Below are positions 60,141 to 64,000 of a stretch of 64,000 nucleotides of DNA, piece after piece (position 1 is the stretch's first letter; each line of letters opens with the position of its first letter). A program made the position numbers and the translations under genes. Under the pieces are notes generated by a model that worked only from the letters and a program-made list of their open reading frames with translations, was not told the DNA's origin and ran no database searches. Location: contig NZ_NAEW01000005.1 in NCBI RefSeq assembly GCF_002075345.1, positions 364,071 through 428,070 on the forward strand, in the 5' to 3' direction. This DNA is from Citrobacter braakii. GTDB lineage: Bacteria; Pseudomonadota; Gammaproteobacteria; Enterobacterales; Enterobacteriaceae.

Positions 60141-60428
60141 ATGCTGCACACATTACATCGTTCCGCGTGGCTTACCGATTTCTCCTCTCTTCTTCGCCTG
60201 ATTGATAAAGACGATGAACTTTTATTGCTTCAGGATGGCGTGACCGCGGCAATAGAAGGAAGCCGTTTCCTTGAAAGTCTGCAAAATGCCTCCATTAAGG
60301 TCTATGTACTGGAAGAAGACATTAAAGCTCGCGGCTTAGGTGGTCAAATTTCAGACAGTGTCGTCAGGGTTAGCTATACTGACTTCGTCAGACTTACGGT
60401 GAAGCATCCCAGCCAGATGTCCTGGTAA
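60141..60428 (+). CDS. tusB: TusB, sulphur relay subunit
   Basis: 95 residues, DsrH-like ([20 protein letters not shown]). Third subunit of TusBCD; 7 bp after tusC. The str promoter starts 22 bp after its stop. Confidence 0.97.
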   Translation: MLHTLHRSAWLTDFSSLLRLIDKDDELLLLQDGVTAAIEGSRFLESLQNASIKVYVLEEDIKARGLGGQISDSVVRVSYTDFVRLTVKHPSQMSW

Positions 60429-60450
60429 TTGTGGGATCGTTGTATATTTC

Positions 60451-61494
<1,044 letters not shown>

Positions 61495-61578
61495 TCCCTT
61501 CGGAGTTTTAGTCACCAGGCGGGCGCTTCTAGTAAGCAGCCCGCTTTGGGCTACTTAAATTGAACGCCTAAAAGATAA

Positions 61579-64000
<2,422 letters not shown>

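Overview
The window is a stretch of core chromosome from a member of the Enterobacteriaceae. Gene content, gene order and most protein lengths match the gntT-to-tufA region of Escherichia, Salmonella and Citrobacter. It is not E. coli K-12. Ribosomal protein S7 has the short 156-residue form, and the block of fructoselysine (frl) and yhfS-Z genes that K-12 carries between trpS and yhfL is absent. Many proteins also differ from the K-12 versions as I remember them. A Citrobacter- or Salmonella-like genome is the best guess, from memory of the families and without any database search. At least ten REP/BIME palindromes sit between genes, as expected in this group.

Layout. 1-3.4 kb: 5' part of gntT (gluconate uptake) with two GntR operators, nfuA (Fe-S carrier) with a very good IscR site, gntX, and divergent bioH (biotin). 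3.4-7.4 kb: an Rpn-family nuclease gene with a candidate antitoxin encoded inside its own 3' end, then feoABC (ferrous iron uptake) with Fur and FNR sites. 7.8-16.8 kb: yhgF, greB, ompR-envZ (osmosensing), pckA (gluconeogenesis), yhgE. 16.9-24.6 kb: hslO, hslR, yrfG, igaA, nudE, mrcA (PBP1a). 24.7-28 kb: hofMNOPQ, a pilus-like DNA-uptake operon. 28.4-34.8 kb: the aroK-aroB-damX-dam-rpe-gph-trpS superoperon (shikimate pathway, cell division, DNA methylation, pentose phosphate, tryptophanyl-tRNA). 35-40.8 kb: yhfL lipoprotein, then the nirBDC-cysG nitrite reductase operon behind a textbook FNR/NarL promoter. 41.2-50.7 kb: tsgA, ppiA, yhfG-fic (toxin-antitoxin-like), pabA, argD, yhfK, crp, yhfA, prkB, yheU, yheT. 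51.9-60.4 kb: yheS, kefGB (K+ efflux), yheV, slyD, slyX, fkpA, yheO, tusDCB (tRNA thiolation). 60.4-64 kb: the str operon rpsL-rpsG-fusA-tufA, with tufA cut by the window end.

Most of the window is well-known core biology and I found no large undescribed system. The places that deserve a second look are small: (a) a possible structured RNA of about 125 nt at 35003-35131, with a closing helix, a strong internal hairpin and its own terminator, between trpS and yhfL; (b) a 42-codon ORF at 28075-28203 in the aroK leader, with a perfect Shine-Dalgarno that is buried in a hairpin; (c) the in-frame internal gene in the rpn gene (3375-3596); (d) a two-tier palindrome behind cysG that resembles an IS150-type insertion-sequence end. 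All four are inferences from sequence and can be tested with RNA-seq, ribosome profiling or comparative searches.
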